NCBI GenBank assembly: GCA_027056215.1
Contig: JALULO010000064.1
Coordinates: 1-13,344, forward strand
DNA length: 13,344 nucleotides
Source: Campylobacterales bacterium
GTDB lineage: Bacteria; Campylobacterota; Campylobacteria; Campylobacterales; QNZT01
Direction of reading: 5' to 3'
Shown here one piece after another: positions 6,147 to 13,344 of this stretch. Position 1 is the first letter of the stretch. Every line of letters starts with the position of its first letter. The translations under genes and the position numbers were made by a program. The notes beneath the pieces were generated by a model that had not been told where the DNA came from, made no database searches, and worked only from the letters and a program-made list of their open reading frames with translations.

Positions 6147-7889
6147 ATGCGTAAATCAAATATATGGGTATGGGCTCTGTTAGTTGCACTGTTAAGCGGC
6201 TGTGGCGGAGGCAGTACAAAACCGGCTTCAGGTGGAGGTGATCCGGGGCAAAGCAGTTCCGGTCAGCCGGGTAGTGGTACGGGAGGCGTACCGCCTGTAA
6301 ATTCCGGCGTAAATCTGGAAGTGGTTAAGGATCAGGTGGCGATAGGCAAGTTGATGCGTTTTGCCGATACGAAAGACTGGTATTTCACACGTAACGGACA
6401 ATTGTCCGATGTTATTTTTGATTCGGCTGAGTCTCATGACAGTGGTACAGGTTCTGCGATATTGGAACAATCGAACACTGACTGGACGAAAACCGACAGA
6501 CTTTTTTCTACCTTTTTATTGCCTGTACAACCCGGTAAAAGTTATACACTCTCTTTTTGGATGAAGTCAGAGACCATGCAACCCTCTTTGGAAGTGTATG
6601 GTGTCTATTGGGATAAAAACCAGAAAGAGCTTGAAAACTCCAGAGGAAGCCAAATTGCCAACTCTGTTGTCAATAAGTGGGAACAGGGCTTTATTCGCAT
6701 TAATATACCGGACAATGCTGCTATTAAATATTTTTCTATCAAAGTATTTATGGCGCATCAGGGAATCAACGGAAAAATATGGGTGGATGATTTTGCATTT
6801 CATGAGGGCAATCAATTACCCGCAAGATCGCCGAAAAAAGTGTTTAACGGTACTGTGACGAAAGTGGATCAGTTAGGCAATATGCAAATTTCTGAGAATG
6901 GAAACTGGAAAGATTTTTTCCCGTTTGCTATTGTGGATGTTGCCAATGGCAGAGATTTAAGCGTATATGCAAATCAAGGCTTTAACATGAAGTTGAATGC
7001 ATGGGGTGTGGATGATGTAAACAATGCATATGCCAAAGGGCTCTATACCGCGCTGAATATTACACTGCCGATGATGTATGATAGCAAAAATGTTTCGGAG
7101 CTGGAAACCAGACTGCAGAATATATTGAGCAATCCGGCTGCCGCAGGAAAACTGCTCTTTTACTATGCGGACAACGAATTTTTCAATCGTCTGCCGAGAG
7201 TGGTCAATACCGTAAACGCTATCAGAGCGAAAGACAATGGAGCCAGACCGATCTATATGTTGCAGGGAGATTATGCGCTTACGAGAAAGTATAACGATCT
7301 CAGTGATATTGCCGGAGCATATGTCTCAACAAACAGATTGCAGGAAGATCCGTCTGTGATCGAGCAACCGAGTATGTTTGAATATGAAAATATGGATCGT
7401 ACGCCGGATCAGAAGCAGCCGGTAGTCTTTGCAGAGATTACCAGAGGGGTAAAGCAAAACTTCCGCCCTGTGCTCTTCGGCGCGATTGCCAAAGGTGCGA
7501 GAGGTGTGGCATTTTGGAGAGACGGCGGCAGCGCCGGTGACATTACCAAACGTGTTTGGTGGAACGATTTGCCGAATATCAAACAGGAAATTGACAAAAT
7601 GATGGCTGCCGGGATTATCCAGGCAGATCACAATCCTGCTTTTCAGGTAACGTCATCTAATAAAGAGGTGATTGCGGGAACAAGAGTGGTGAACGGTGTC
7701 GGGTATATTATCGCCGCCAATCCGACAAGCAGCGCTGTCAATGTGACTTTTGGACTTTCAGGACTTGGATATACGCCTTCAGCTTTACAGGATTTTATTT
7801 CCGGAGCGGCAACAGGAACCGTTTCCGCAACCAATGCTGCTTTTTCAATTCCACCATACGGTTCACGGGTGATTAAACTTCTTCAGTAA
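6147..7889 (+). CDS. Lipoprotein with carbohydrate-binding-like and TIM-barrel glycosidase-like domains
   Basis: This 580-residue envelope protein starts with a lipoprotein signal (LLSGC, lipidated Cys19) and a Gly/Ser/Pro linker to about residue 54. Residues 55-222 look like a beta-sandwich carbohydrate-binding module of CBM4/9 type (PGKSYTLSFWMKSE near 129-142; KIWVDDFAFHEG at 210-221). Residues 255-495 look like a TIM barrel: FFPFAIVDV, GFNMKLNAWGVDD, ADNEFF (341-346) and VVFAEITRG (426-434). Asn343-Glu344 and Glu430 fit the acid/base and nucleophile positions of clan GH-A hydrolases. The end (about 505-580) resembles the C-terminal beta domain of such enzymes. AAGG precedes the ATG by about 10 bases. 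Codons are clearly richer in G+C (many CCG, GCC, GGC) than in neighbours, suggesting transfer. Family, substrate and even activity are unproven. Confidence 0.65.
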   Translation: MRKSNIWVWALLVALLSGCGGGSTKPASGGGDPGQSSSGQPGSGTGGVPPVNSGVNLEVVKDQVAIGKLMRFADTKDWYFTRNGQLSDVIFDSAESHDSGTGSAILEQSNTDWTKTDRLFSTFLLPVQPGKSYTLSFWMKSETMQPSLEVYGVYWDKNQKELENSRGSQIANSVVNKWEQGFIRINIPDNAAIKYFSIKVFMAHQGINGKIWVDDFAFHEGNQLPARSPKKVFNGTVTKVDQLGNMQISENGNWKDFFPFAIVDVANGRDLSVYANQGFNMKLNAWGVDDVNNAYAKGLYTALNITLPMMYDSKNVSELETRLQNILSNPAAAGKLLFYYADNEFFNRLPRVVNTVNAIRAKDNGARPIYMLQGDYALTRKYNDLSDIAGAYVSTNRLQEDPSVIEQPSMFEYENMDRTPDQKQPVVFAEITRGVKQNFRPVLFGAIAKGARGVAFWRDGGSAGDITKRVWWNDLPNIKQEIDKMMAAGIIQADHNPAFQVTSSNKEVIAGTRVVNGVGYIIAANPTSSAVNVTFGLSGLGYTPSALQDFISGAATGTVSATNAAFSIPPYGSRVIKLLQ

Positions 7890-7905
7890 ATACCATTTTA
7901 GCGAT

Positions 7906-7931
7906 ACAATCGTCTCTTCGGAGACGGTTGT
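7906..7931 (+). terminator. UUCG-tetraloop hairpin after the lipoprotein gene
   Basis: ACAATCGTCTC and GAGACGGTTGT form an 11-bp stem (one G-T pair) capped by C(TTCG)G, 16 bases after the stop at 7889. The loop is a very stable tetraloop. The following bases lack a T-run, so it may act with a factor or protect the 3' end rather than terminate alone. Confidence 0.5.
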
Positions 7932-8098
7932 AATCAAACACCAAGAGGAAGAAGATAAAAGGTTATGACTTTTTTTGTTTTCAAGTACTAAATCTTTGGT
8001 TAGATTCTTTCTAATTAAATCTGATTCTTTACCCTATGCAAAAACTTTATGAACTCGTCTTAAATGTTTGTTAGTACAGTGGTTTATGTGTATATAGA

Positions 8099-8104
8099 TA
8101 TAAT
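8099..8104 (+). promoter_or_regulatory. -10 box of the pyruvate kinase gene
   Basis: TATAAT lies 29 bases before the ATG at 8133, predicting a transcript start near 8111. An AAGGAG ribosome site (8119-8124) falls in the short leader. No clear -35 is seen. Confidence 0.5.
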
Positions 8105-8132
8105 CACCATATACCCATAAGGAGTGTTTTAC

Positions 8133-9560
8133 ATGAGAAGAGTAAAGATAGTGATAACACTAGGACCTGCTAGCTTGGATTTTGAGATGATCAAATCATT
8201 GATTTTAACGGGTGTGAATGTTTTTAGATTAAATTTTTCGCATGGAGACCATCAATCTCATAGCCAGTCTATCCAAAAGATACGTCAGGCATCGGAGGAA
8301 CTTGGGCGTGAGGTGGCAATATTGCAAGATATATCGGGACCGAAGGTGCGTATTGGGAAGGTTGATGGTGTCTTAAAACTTCATCATGGTGAGACACTTG
8401 TTTTAGCAAAAGAAGCAGATCCTTCTGATAGTAAGGTTTTGGATATCTCGTATCCTGCTATCATAGATATGGTAAATATCGGTGAAGAGGTTTACTTTGC
8501 GGATGGAACGATTCGTAGTGTTGTTGTTGAAAAAACATCGCAAAGGCTTTCGTTAAAGCTTTTAACAGATGGTGAACTCAGCTCTCACAAGGGTGTCAAC
8601 TTTCCGCATACAAAGCTAGAAATCTCTGCGATCACGGCTAAAGATGAAAAAGATTTAGCATTTGGAAGTAGACATGATATAGATATCGTAGCACTCTCTT
8701 TTGTGCAACATAAAGAAGATATCATCAAAGCAAAACAGATCATGAAGCAACACAATTTTGATCCTACTATTATTGCTAAGATTGAAACGACAAGAGCGAT
8801 TGAAAATCTTGATGAGATACTCTCAGAGGTACACGGTGTCATGGTCGCACGGGGTGATTTGGGCGCTGAGTTTGGGGTAACAAAGTTGCCGCGTATTCAA
8901 AAACATATCATCTCCGTAGCCAATAGGGCAAATAAACCTTCTATCACTGCAACACAGATGCTTACATCGATGAAAGAAAATCCTTTTCCTACACGTGCGG
9001 AGGTAAGTGATATCGCCAATGCAGTTTATGACGGTACAGATGCTGTGATGCTTAGTGATGAAACTGCGGTGGGTAAGTATCCGATTGAAGCAGTCAAAGT
9101 ACTGCATGAAAGTATCAAAGATGTTGAAAAAGAGTATCCTTATGTTAAAGATTTTAAACCTGTAAATAGTTCAGATGCGGTTGCCAAGGCTGCCGTACAG
9201 TTGGCTTCCAATCTTAAAAAAGAGGCATTGGTGGCTTTTACAAGTTCTGGATATAGTGCGAAAGCACTTTCACGCTATCGTCCAGGTGTCAATATCTATG
9301 CAGTTTCCCATTCTCTAAAAACACATCGCCGTCTAAATCTGGTTTGGGGTGTGCATTCACTTTTTGTGATGCCGAAAAATGATAATCCCAGTAAACTGTT
9401 ATATGATTTTATCAAAAGATTATTGGATGAGAATAGGATTAGTATGGAAAAACGTTTTGTTGTGATTATGGGAAGTTCTAGTGGTAAAAAAGGCTCAACG
9501 AATCTTATCAGATTGCTTGATAAAGAGGGTATGGAATCAGTACTTAAATATAAATTTTAA
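8133..9560 (+). CDS. pyk: Pyruvate kinase
   Basis: Pyruvate kinase converts phosphoenolpyruvate and ADP to pyruvate and ATP in the cytoplasm. The ATG at 8133 is chosen over an in-frame GTG at 8124: AAGGAG at 8119-8124 sits eight bases before 8133 but overlaps the GTG. The 475-residue product has all family signatures: KIVITLGPAS (5-14), FRLNFSHGD (31-39), LQDISGPKVRIG (64-75), the catalytic IIAKIET with Lys216 and Glu218, metal-binding Asp242 in ARGDLGAEFG, ATQMLTSM (273-280) and PTRAEVSDIANAVYDGTDAVML. The C-terminal allosteric-type domain is present, and the length is normal for a bacterial enzyme. The gene has its own promoter and is flanked by genes unrelated to glycolysis; it appears to be a resident gene, with base use like its neighbours to the right. 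Confidence 0.97.
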   Translation: MRRVKIVITLGPASLDFEMIKSLILTGVNVFRLNFSHGDHQSHSQSIQKIRQASEELGREVAILQDISGPKVRIGKVDGVLKLHHGETLVLAKEADPSDSKVLDISYPAIIDMVNIGEEVYFADGTIRSVVVEKTSQRLSLKLLTDGELSSHKGVNFPHTKLEISAITAKDEKDLAFGSRHDIDIVALSFVQHKEDIIKAKQIMKQHNFDPTIIAKIETTRAIENLDEILSEVHGVMVARGDLGAEFGVTKLPRIQKHIISVANRANKPSITATQMLTSMKENPFPTRAEVSDIANAVYDGTDAVMLSDETAVGKYPIEAVKVLHESIKDVEKEYPYVKDFKPVNSSDAVAKAAVQLASNLKKEALVAFTSSGYSAKALSRYRPGVNIYAVSHSLKTHRRLNLVWGVHSLFVMPKNDNPSKLLYDFIKRLLDENRISMEKRFVVIMGSSSGKKGSTNLIRLLDKEGMESVLKYKF

Positions 9561-9595
9561 ATCTAAGCAATTAGAGGTGTCCTATAGTAAAACAG

Positions 9596-9604
9596 TGCTA
9601 TAAT
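9596..9604 (+). promoter_or_regulatory. Extended -10 promoter of the small Cys protein gene
   Basis: TGCTATAAT is a perfect extended -10 element, 30 bases before the ATG at 9635. The same nine bases precede the RND permease gene (9834-9842), so the two genes may be expressed similarly. Confidence 0.55.
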
Positions 9605-9634
9605 CCCAATCTAAAAAATATTAAGGAGCATAAA

Positions 9635-9790
9635 ATGGCAGTACCGGAAAATGTAGGATGCAACAATGAAATCTGTATGAAAAGAGATATCTGTAAAAGA
9701 AATGAAATAGCAAAAAATGGCAAAGCTGTTGAAGTTAAAACTTTCGGTGGAACAGAAGAAAAAGGTTGTGGTAAGTTTATACAAAAATAA
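9635..9790 (+). CDS. Small four-cysteine protein, function unknown
   Basis: A 51-residue protein begins at an ATG with a perfect AAGGAG site (9623-9628) six bases upstream and an extended -10 promoter before that. It begins MAVPENVGCNNEIC, has no signal peptide and is rich in Lys and Glu, so it is probably cytoplasmic. Cys residues at 9, 14, 20 and 45 (C-x4-C-x5-C and a later GCGKF) could together bind zinc or an iron-sulfur cluster. The middle, GKAVEVKTFGGTEEKGCG, looks like a small folded domain. I do not recognise a named family, though it reads like a conserved small Campylobacterota protein. It ends 71 bases before the RND permease gene, which has its own promoter, so a functional link is only possible. 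The strong expression signals make it very likely real. Confidence 0.8.
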   Translation: MAVPENVGCNNEICMKRDICKRNEIAKNGKAVEVKTFGGTEEKGCGKFIQK

Positions 9791-9831
9791 TAATAAATAA
9801 TATCTATATATAAGTTTCCTTTATAATTATA

Positions 9832-9851
9832 CCTGCTATAATAAATGCAGG
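9832..9851 (+). promoter_or_regulatory. RND gene promoter with overlapping palindrome
   Basis: The extended -10 TGCTATAAT (9834-9842) lies inside an inverted repeat, CCTGC (9832-9836) and GCAGG (9847-9851), separated by ten bases. This arrangement would suit a repressor or activator covering the promoter, or a 5' hairpin in the transcript. The ribosome site AAGGA follows at 9852-9856, five bases before the ATG at 9862. Confidence 0.45.
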
Positions 9852-9861
9852 AAGGATATCA

Positions 9862-11529
9862 ATGGAAACTTATAAGATACATAATATCGCTGGATATCTT
9901 GCTAATGTATTTTTAAAGAATCCCTTGACCATGATTTTGGGAATCGCCATACTCGCACTGGGTTATATCTCTTTGGAAGTGATGCCAAGAGAAGAAGATC
10001 CTCAGATCGAAGTGAGTGGTGGTTCTGTGATTATCGCTTTGCCGGGTGCTTCTCCACAAGAGATTACCAATGTCATCGTAAAACCTTTGGAACGCCGTAT
10101 CAGTGAGATCAAAGGTGTAGAAAACATCTATGGCACAGCGATGAACAATGTCGGTATGGTCAATGTGCAGTACTATATCGGTGAAGACAGAGAGTCTTCA
10201 AACCTCAAACTGTATGACAAAGTGATGCAAAACATGGATTCGCTTCCTATGGGAACGATGCCTCCACTTATCAAACCTTTTGATATCGATATCGATATTC
10301 CGATACTGTCTATTGCATTTTATAAACTGCCTAATGGCAAAATTGACAACATAAAACTCTACAAGACGATTCGGGATTTGCAACAAGATATCAATGGTAT
10401 TGAAAATGTTTCAAAAAGTATTTTAAAAGGTGCCAAAAGACCACAGTTCAATGTCATGATCGATCTTGATAAACTCTCCGCGTACCATATCTCACTCGGA
10501 CAGATTGCACAGGCTATCAAAGCTATTTCTAGAAACTCACCCCAAATAGACGCACCCACAGATGACAATACACTGATCGTCTTTGGTATCAAAAATGCGA
10601 TTGAAGATATCGGTGATCTTAAAAGTTTGATTGTCGCTGAGTATCGTGGCTCTCCTATCTATTTGAAAGATATCGCAAATGTGACGTATAACTATGATAT
10701 TCAAAACTTTCAGAAAGTATTACTCACCTATAAAGATACAAATACAACATTTCGTGATGCAGGTGATCAAATCACGCTGACGGTCGCAAAACTCAAAGGG
10801 ACAAATGCTGTACATATCGCTGAAAAAGTGGTGGCAAAAGTTGAGGAAAATAAAGAAGTATTGAAAGAGCAGGGGGTTGGTTTTATCGTAACACGTAACT
10901 ATGGCGAACGTGCCAATGAAGCGGTTAATGAACTAGTGCATCATCTGGTGATTACGATTTTGATTATCTCTTTTATATTGATACCTTTTTTGGGCTGGAG
11001 AGAATCTTTGGTTGTGACCATCGCTGTACCGATGATTTTGGCTGCAACGCTTTTTATCGCTTATATGACAGATCAGACGATTAACAGGATCACACTGTTT
11101 GCCTTTTTACTCAGTCTTGGTTTGATTGTCGATGATGCGATTATCGTGATCGAAAATATTCACAGACGCTTACATCTTAAAGAGAGTGAATCAGTATCCT
11201 TTGATCAAGTGATCGTCGAGGCTACGGATGAGATTGGTCCTTCTACAAACATCGCGACTATCGCAATCATGCTGACGATGATACCGATGGCATTTGTTGG
11301 TGGGATGATGGGGCAATTTATGACACCGATCCCTTTAAACGTACCCGTTGCTTTGGCTGTTTCCCTTTTTGTAGCATATGTTTTTACACCTTTTTTAGCC
11401 AAAAAATTGATCAAAAATACACACGGCGATGCAGACCATGCGTTAGATACACAGATACCACAAAAGGTAAGTTTACTACGAAAGATAGTAGGTACTGTTA
11501 TGAAAAAACGCAAAAAGAGTGATGACTGA
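9862..11529 (+). CDS. RND efflux permease, N-terminal half (TM1-TM6)
   Basis: This 555-residue inner-membrane protein equals the first half of an RND pump, whose full length is usually 1000-1100. TM1 is at about 18-38, a large periplasmic domain spans about 41-358 (VSGGSVIIALPGASPQEI, VKPLERRISEIKGVENIY), and TM2-TM6 lie at about 359-513. TM4 carries GLIVDDAIIVIENIHRR; Asp424 and Asp425 match the proton-carrying Asp407/408 of AcrB. The VDD pair resembles the HAE (drug/organic) class more than CusA-type metal pumps. The protein stops after a charged tail (MKKRKKSDD) in the loop between TM6 and TM7, and its TGA shares one base with the ATG of the second half. It has its own promoter and ribosome site. 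Neither adaptor nor TolC gene is adjacent; the nearest are at 3439-5573. Confidence 0.9.
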   Translation: METYKIHNIAGYLANVFLKNPLTMILGIAILALGYISLEVMPREEDPQIEVSGGSVIIALPGASPQEITNVIVKPLERRISEIKGVENIYGTAMNNVGMVNVQYYIGEDRESSNLKLYDKVMQNMDSLPMGTMPPLIKPFDIDIDIPILSIAFYKLPNGKIDNIKLYKTIRDLQQDINGIENVSKSILKGAKRPQFNVMIDLDKLSAYHISLGQIAQAIKAISRNSPQIDAPTDDNTLIVFGIKNAIEDIGDLKSLIVAEYRGSPIYLKDIANVTYNYDIQNFQKVLLTYKDTNTTFRDAGDQITLTVAKLKGTNAVHIAEKVVAKVEENKEVLKEQGVGFIVTRNYGERANEAVNELVHHLVITILIISFILIPFLGWRESLVVTIAVPMILAATLFIAYMTDQTINRITLFAFLLSLGLIVDDAIIVIENIHRRLHLKESESVSFDQVIVEATDEIGPSTNIATIAIMLTMIPMAFVGGMMGQFMTPIPLNVPVALAVSLFVAYVFTPFLAKKLIKNTHGDADHALDTQIPQKVSLLRKIVGTVMKKRKKSDD

Positions 11530-13226
11530 TGGAGAAGTTGATTTATAGCATATTGCAAAGTAGATTTAAAAAGATCATGGTTATTGCCATCGTGTTGATG
11601 TCTCTTGGCGGTGCGGTGATGATGATACCTTCAAAGTTGGTGCTTGCAAAGATGCTACCGGGTAAAAGTGCCAATACTTTCACGATTTATGTGGATACTC
11701 CGACAAATAGTTCCATCCATCAAACAGCAGCAGTGACAGAGTGTATCGGCGATTTTTTGAAAAAAGAGAAAGAAGTAACAGATTTTGAGATTTATCTGGG
11801 GCAGGGTGCACCGCTTGATTATGCTGGGTTGGTAAAGGGAAGTGATTTTAAACGCATGAAGTATCAAGCTGAGATTGTTGTAAACTTTACAGATAAACAT
11901 ACCCGTGATGAACCCACCTATATGATGGTTCATCGGATGCGTCCACTGATAAACAAAACATGCAGTGGTGTAGTGGATGGGACGGTGATTAAATTTATAG
12001 AGATGCCATCAGGTCCTCCGACACTTGCTACGATTGTGATTGAGTTGTTTGGCAAAGATGCAAAACTGATGCGCCATACAGCAAAAAGAGTTGCAGATAT
12101 CTTAAAAGAAACAGATGGGCTTGTAGATGTAGATATCATGCAAGATACGATCTTTACCAAATACGAACTCGTACCGGATAAAGAGAAGATCATACGAAGT
12201 GCACTGAGTGTTGAACAGGTAAACCAGATCATCTACCTTGCGTTTAAAGGTATGCCCATCGCTGTGAAAAATACACGTAACCAACAAGACCAGATCCCGA
12301 TCTTTGTCAGGCTTTCAGAAAAATCACACCGTTTCAAAAACAATGGACGTGAAGCGCTTGAGCGAAAACTCTCCTCTTTAAAACTGATGAATAAACGGGG
12401 TATGATGATACCGCTAAAAGAGATCGTTTCTGTAGAACCTGTACCCTCAAGTCCGACAATCTTTCGTAAAAATCTGCAAAACATGGTTACGATCACAGCA
12501 GAGTGTGATATGGTAAGTCAAGTGTATCCACTCTTAGATGCCAGAGATATCATGCAAAAAAAGTTGCAAGATGAATTTAATGTCACTAAAGTTCCGGGAA
12601 TCTCAACGTATATGTTTGATTTAAATTTAAAGTCCAAAAACAATGGCGAAAAACTACTCTTGCGTTGGGATGGTGAGATGAAAGTATCACTCGACACATT
12701 TAGAGATCTTGGTGGTGCGTTTATCGCGGCGCTTGTTTTGATGTTTTTACTGATGGTGGTTTATTATAAGTCATTTGCTTTAAGTGGTATCGTACTTGCA
12801 GGAAGTTTTCTCTCCATCATCGGTGTGATAGCTGGACACTGGGTTACCGATAAGATACAATTTTACTTCACCGATACAAACTTCTTCTTAACGGCTACGT
12901 CATTGATCGGATTTATCTCACTCATGGGAATCAGTGCCCGTAGTTCGCTTTTGTTGATCGATTTTTCAAGATCATTGATCGCCAAAGGCATGGAGCAGAA
13001 AAAAGCGATATCGGTAGCAACCGCAACAAGAGCAAAACCGATCATGTTAACAGCCGTTGCGATTATCCTAGGAAGCTTACTACTTGCAACCGATCCGATC
13101 TTTGGAGGACTCGGTGTTGCCTTGATTTTTGGTAGTATGGCAGCAACACTCGTCTCTCTCTTCTTTATCCCCGTGCTGATGGACAATGCTGAAGCGATGC
13201 ACTGGTTAGCCAAAGAGAAAAAGTAA
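11529..13226 (+). CDS. RND efflux permease, C-terminal half (TM7-TM12)
   Basis: This 565-residue protein is the second half of the RND pump. TM7 is at about 15-36, the second periplasmic domain spans about 37-390 (KMLPGKSANTFTIYVDTP, MPSGPPTLATIVIELFG), and TM8-TM12 lie at about 393-552. In TM10, GISARSSLLLIDF places Arg471 at the position of AcrB Lys940, with Ser472 where Asn is common. In TM11, TRAKPIMLTA gives Arg501 and Thr508, matching AcrB Arg971 and Thr978. These residues must work with the two Asp of the first half, so both proteins are needed. The ATG overlaps the previous TGA by one base (TGATG), indicating coupled translation; an in-frame TGA at 11523-11525 shows this is a true separate start. 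It should form a complex with the first half in the inner membrane. Confidence 0.9.
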   Translation: MEKLIYSILQSRFKKIMVIAIVLMSLGGAVMMIPSKLVLAKMLPGKSANTFTIYVDTPTNSSIHQTAAVTECIGDFLKKEKEVTDFEIYLGQGAPLDYAGLVKGSDFKRMKYQAEIVVNFTDKHTRDEPTYMMVHRMRPLINKTCSGVVDGTVIKFIEMPSGPPTLATIVIELFGKDAKLMRHTAKRVADILKETDGLVDVDIMQDTIFTKYELVPDKEKIIRSALSVEQVNQIIYLAFKGMPIAVKNTRNQQDQIPIFVRLSEKSHRFKNNGREALERKLSSLKLMNKRGMMIPLKEIVSVEPVPSSPTIFRKNLQNMVTITAECDMVSQVYPLLDARDIMQKKLQDEFNVTKVPGISTYMFDLNLKSKNNGEKLLLRWDGEMKVSLDTFRDLGGAFIAALVLMFLLMVVYYKSFALSGIVLAGSFLSIIGVIAGHWVTDKIQFYFTDTNFFLTATSLIGFISLMGISARSSLLLIDFSRSLIAKGMEQKKAISVATATRAKPIMLTAVAIILGSLLLATDPIFGGLGVALIFGSMAATLVSLFFIPVLMDNAEAMHWLAKEKK

Positions 13227-13242
13227 CCGTGTAAAAAGTTGG

Positions 13243-13255
13243 CTCTGTTACAGAG
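13243..13255. terminator. Possible weak terminator hairpin between convergent genes
   Basis: CTCTG-TTA-CAGAG forms a five-base stem between the RND stop at 13226 and the stop of the convergent gene at 13256. On the minus strand a run of five T follows a few bases later (13233-13237 region). The stem is short, so this is tentative. Confidence 0.3.
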
Positions 13256-13344
13256 TTAAAGGTGCACAAAGATTTGTTCTGCACGCAAGCGACTTTTTGG
13301 GAGTTTTGCATTGAAGTCCTCTTCATGATGATAGCCTATCGCCA
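13256..13344 (-). CDS. Unidentified protein, C-terminal fragment (start beyond window)
   Basis: A minus-strand frame enters from the right edge and ends at TAA (13256-13258). The 28 visible residues begin AIGYHHEEDFNAKLP and end in RAEQIFVHL. The composition looks like real protein, and the convergent arrangement with a short gap to the RND gene supports a real gene. The AIxYHHE motif is reminiscent of HD/HDOD-type phosphohydrolase-like domains, but too little is present to name a family. Confidence 0.5.
   Translation of the reverse strand, partial: AIGYHHEEDFNAKLPKSRLRAEQIFVHL

Noticed and set aside
7932..8098. Short minus-strand open stretch between the lipoprotein and pyruvate kinase genes
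   Set aside because: No start with a ribosome site and no recognisable protein motif; it is probably just spacer.
8124..8132. GTG at 8124 as start of pyruvate kinase
   Set aside because: The GTG overlaps the AAGGAG ribosome site; the ATG at 8133 is at proper spacing and fits the family N-terminus.
11490..11531. Programmed -1 frameshift joining the two RND halves, suggested by the A-rich run before the stop
   Set aside because: The second half's frame contains a TGA at 11523-11525, two codons before its ATG, so a shift at the A-run would still terminate. No canonical slippery heptamer is in the right phase either.
1..13344. CRISPR arrays, tRNA or rRNA genes
   Set aside because: No regularly spaced repeats, cloverleaf sequences or rRNA-like conserved blocks were seen in either strand.

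Overview
The window looks like chromosomal DNA from a member of the Campylobacterota, possibly near Sulfurovum or Sulfurimonas. This rests on the low G+C, A/T-rich ribosome sites, TATAAT boxes without clear -35 elements, and the overall flavour of the proteins. It is an inference from reading, not from a search.

Layout. (1) Positions 1-1193, minus strand: a secreted von Willebrand A (YfbK-like) protein cut by the left edge. A compact divergent promoter region separates it from (2) an NlpC/P60 cell-wall hydrolase lipoprotein overlapping an HI0933/YhiN-type flavoprotein. (3) Positions 2990-5573: a tightly packed efflux operon made of a small FixH/YtkA-like periplasmic protein with Cys and Met motifs, a CusC/TolC-type outer-membrane channel and a CusB-type adaptor. 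The CusA-type pump expected next is absent. (4) Positions 5574-6146: a scar region with a tandem 10-bp repeat, three hairpins, the decayed C-terminus of an IS3-family transposase (minus strand) and a very A/T-rich stretch. (5) Positions 6147-7889: a lipoprotein with a carbohydrate-binding-like domain and a TIM-barrel glycosidase-like domain, visibly richer in G+C than its neighbours and probably acquired. (6) Pyruvate kinase (start corrected to 8133). (7) A previously uncalled 51-residue four-cysteine protein at 9635-9790. (8) An RND efflux permease encoded as two half-proteins (9862-11529 and 11529-13226) split between TM6 and TM7. (9) The 3' end of an unidentified minus-strand gene at the right edge.

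How they may work together. The YtkA/CusC/CusB genes are the periplasmic and outer-membrane parts of a metal-efflux-type pump and need an inner-membrane RND partner. The only RND genes visible are the two halves 4.3 kb downstream, which look more HAE-like than CusA-like and have no adaptor beside them. Either the halves serve the upstream adaptor and channel, or the native cusA was lost at the IS scar. In the split permease the proton-relay residues lie on different polypeptides (two Asp in TM4 of the first, Arg/Arg/Thr in TM10-11 of the second), so the halves should be an obligate heteromer. The strongest observations are this split pump, the missing cusA at an IS scar, the foreign-looking glycosidase-like lipoprotein and the small Cys protein.
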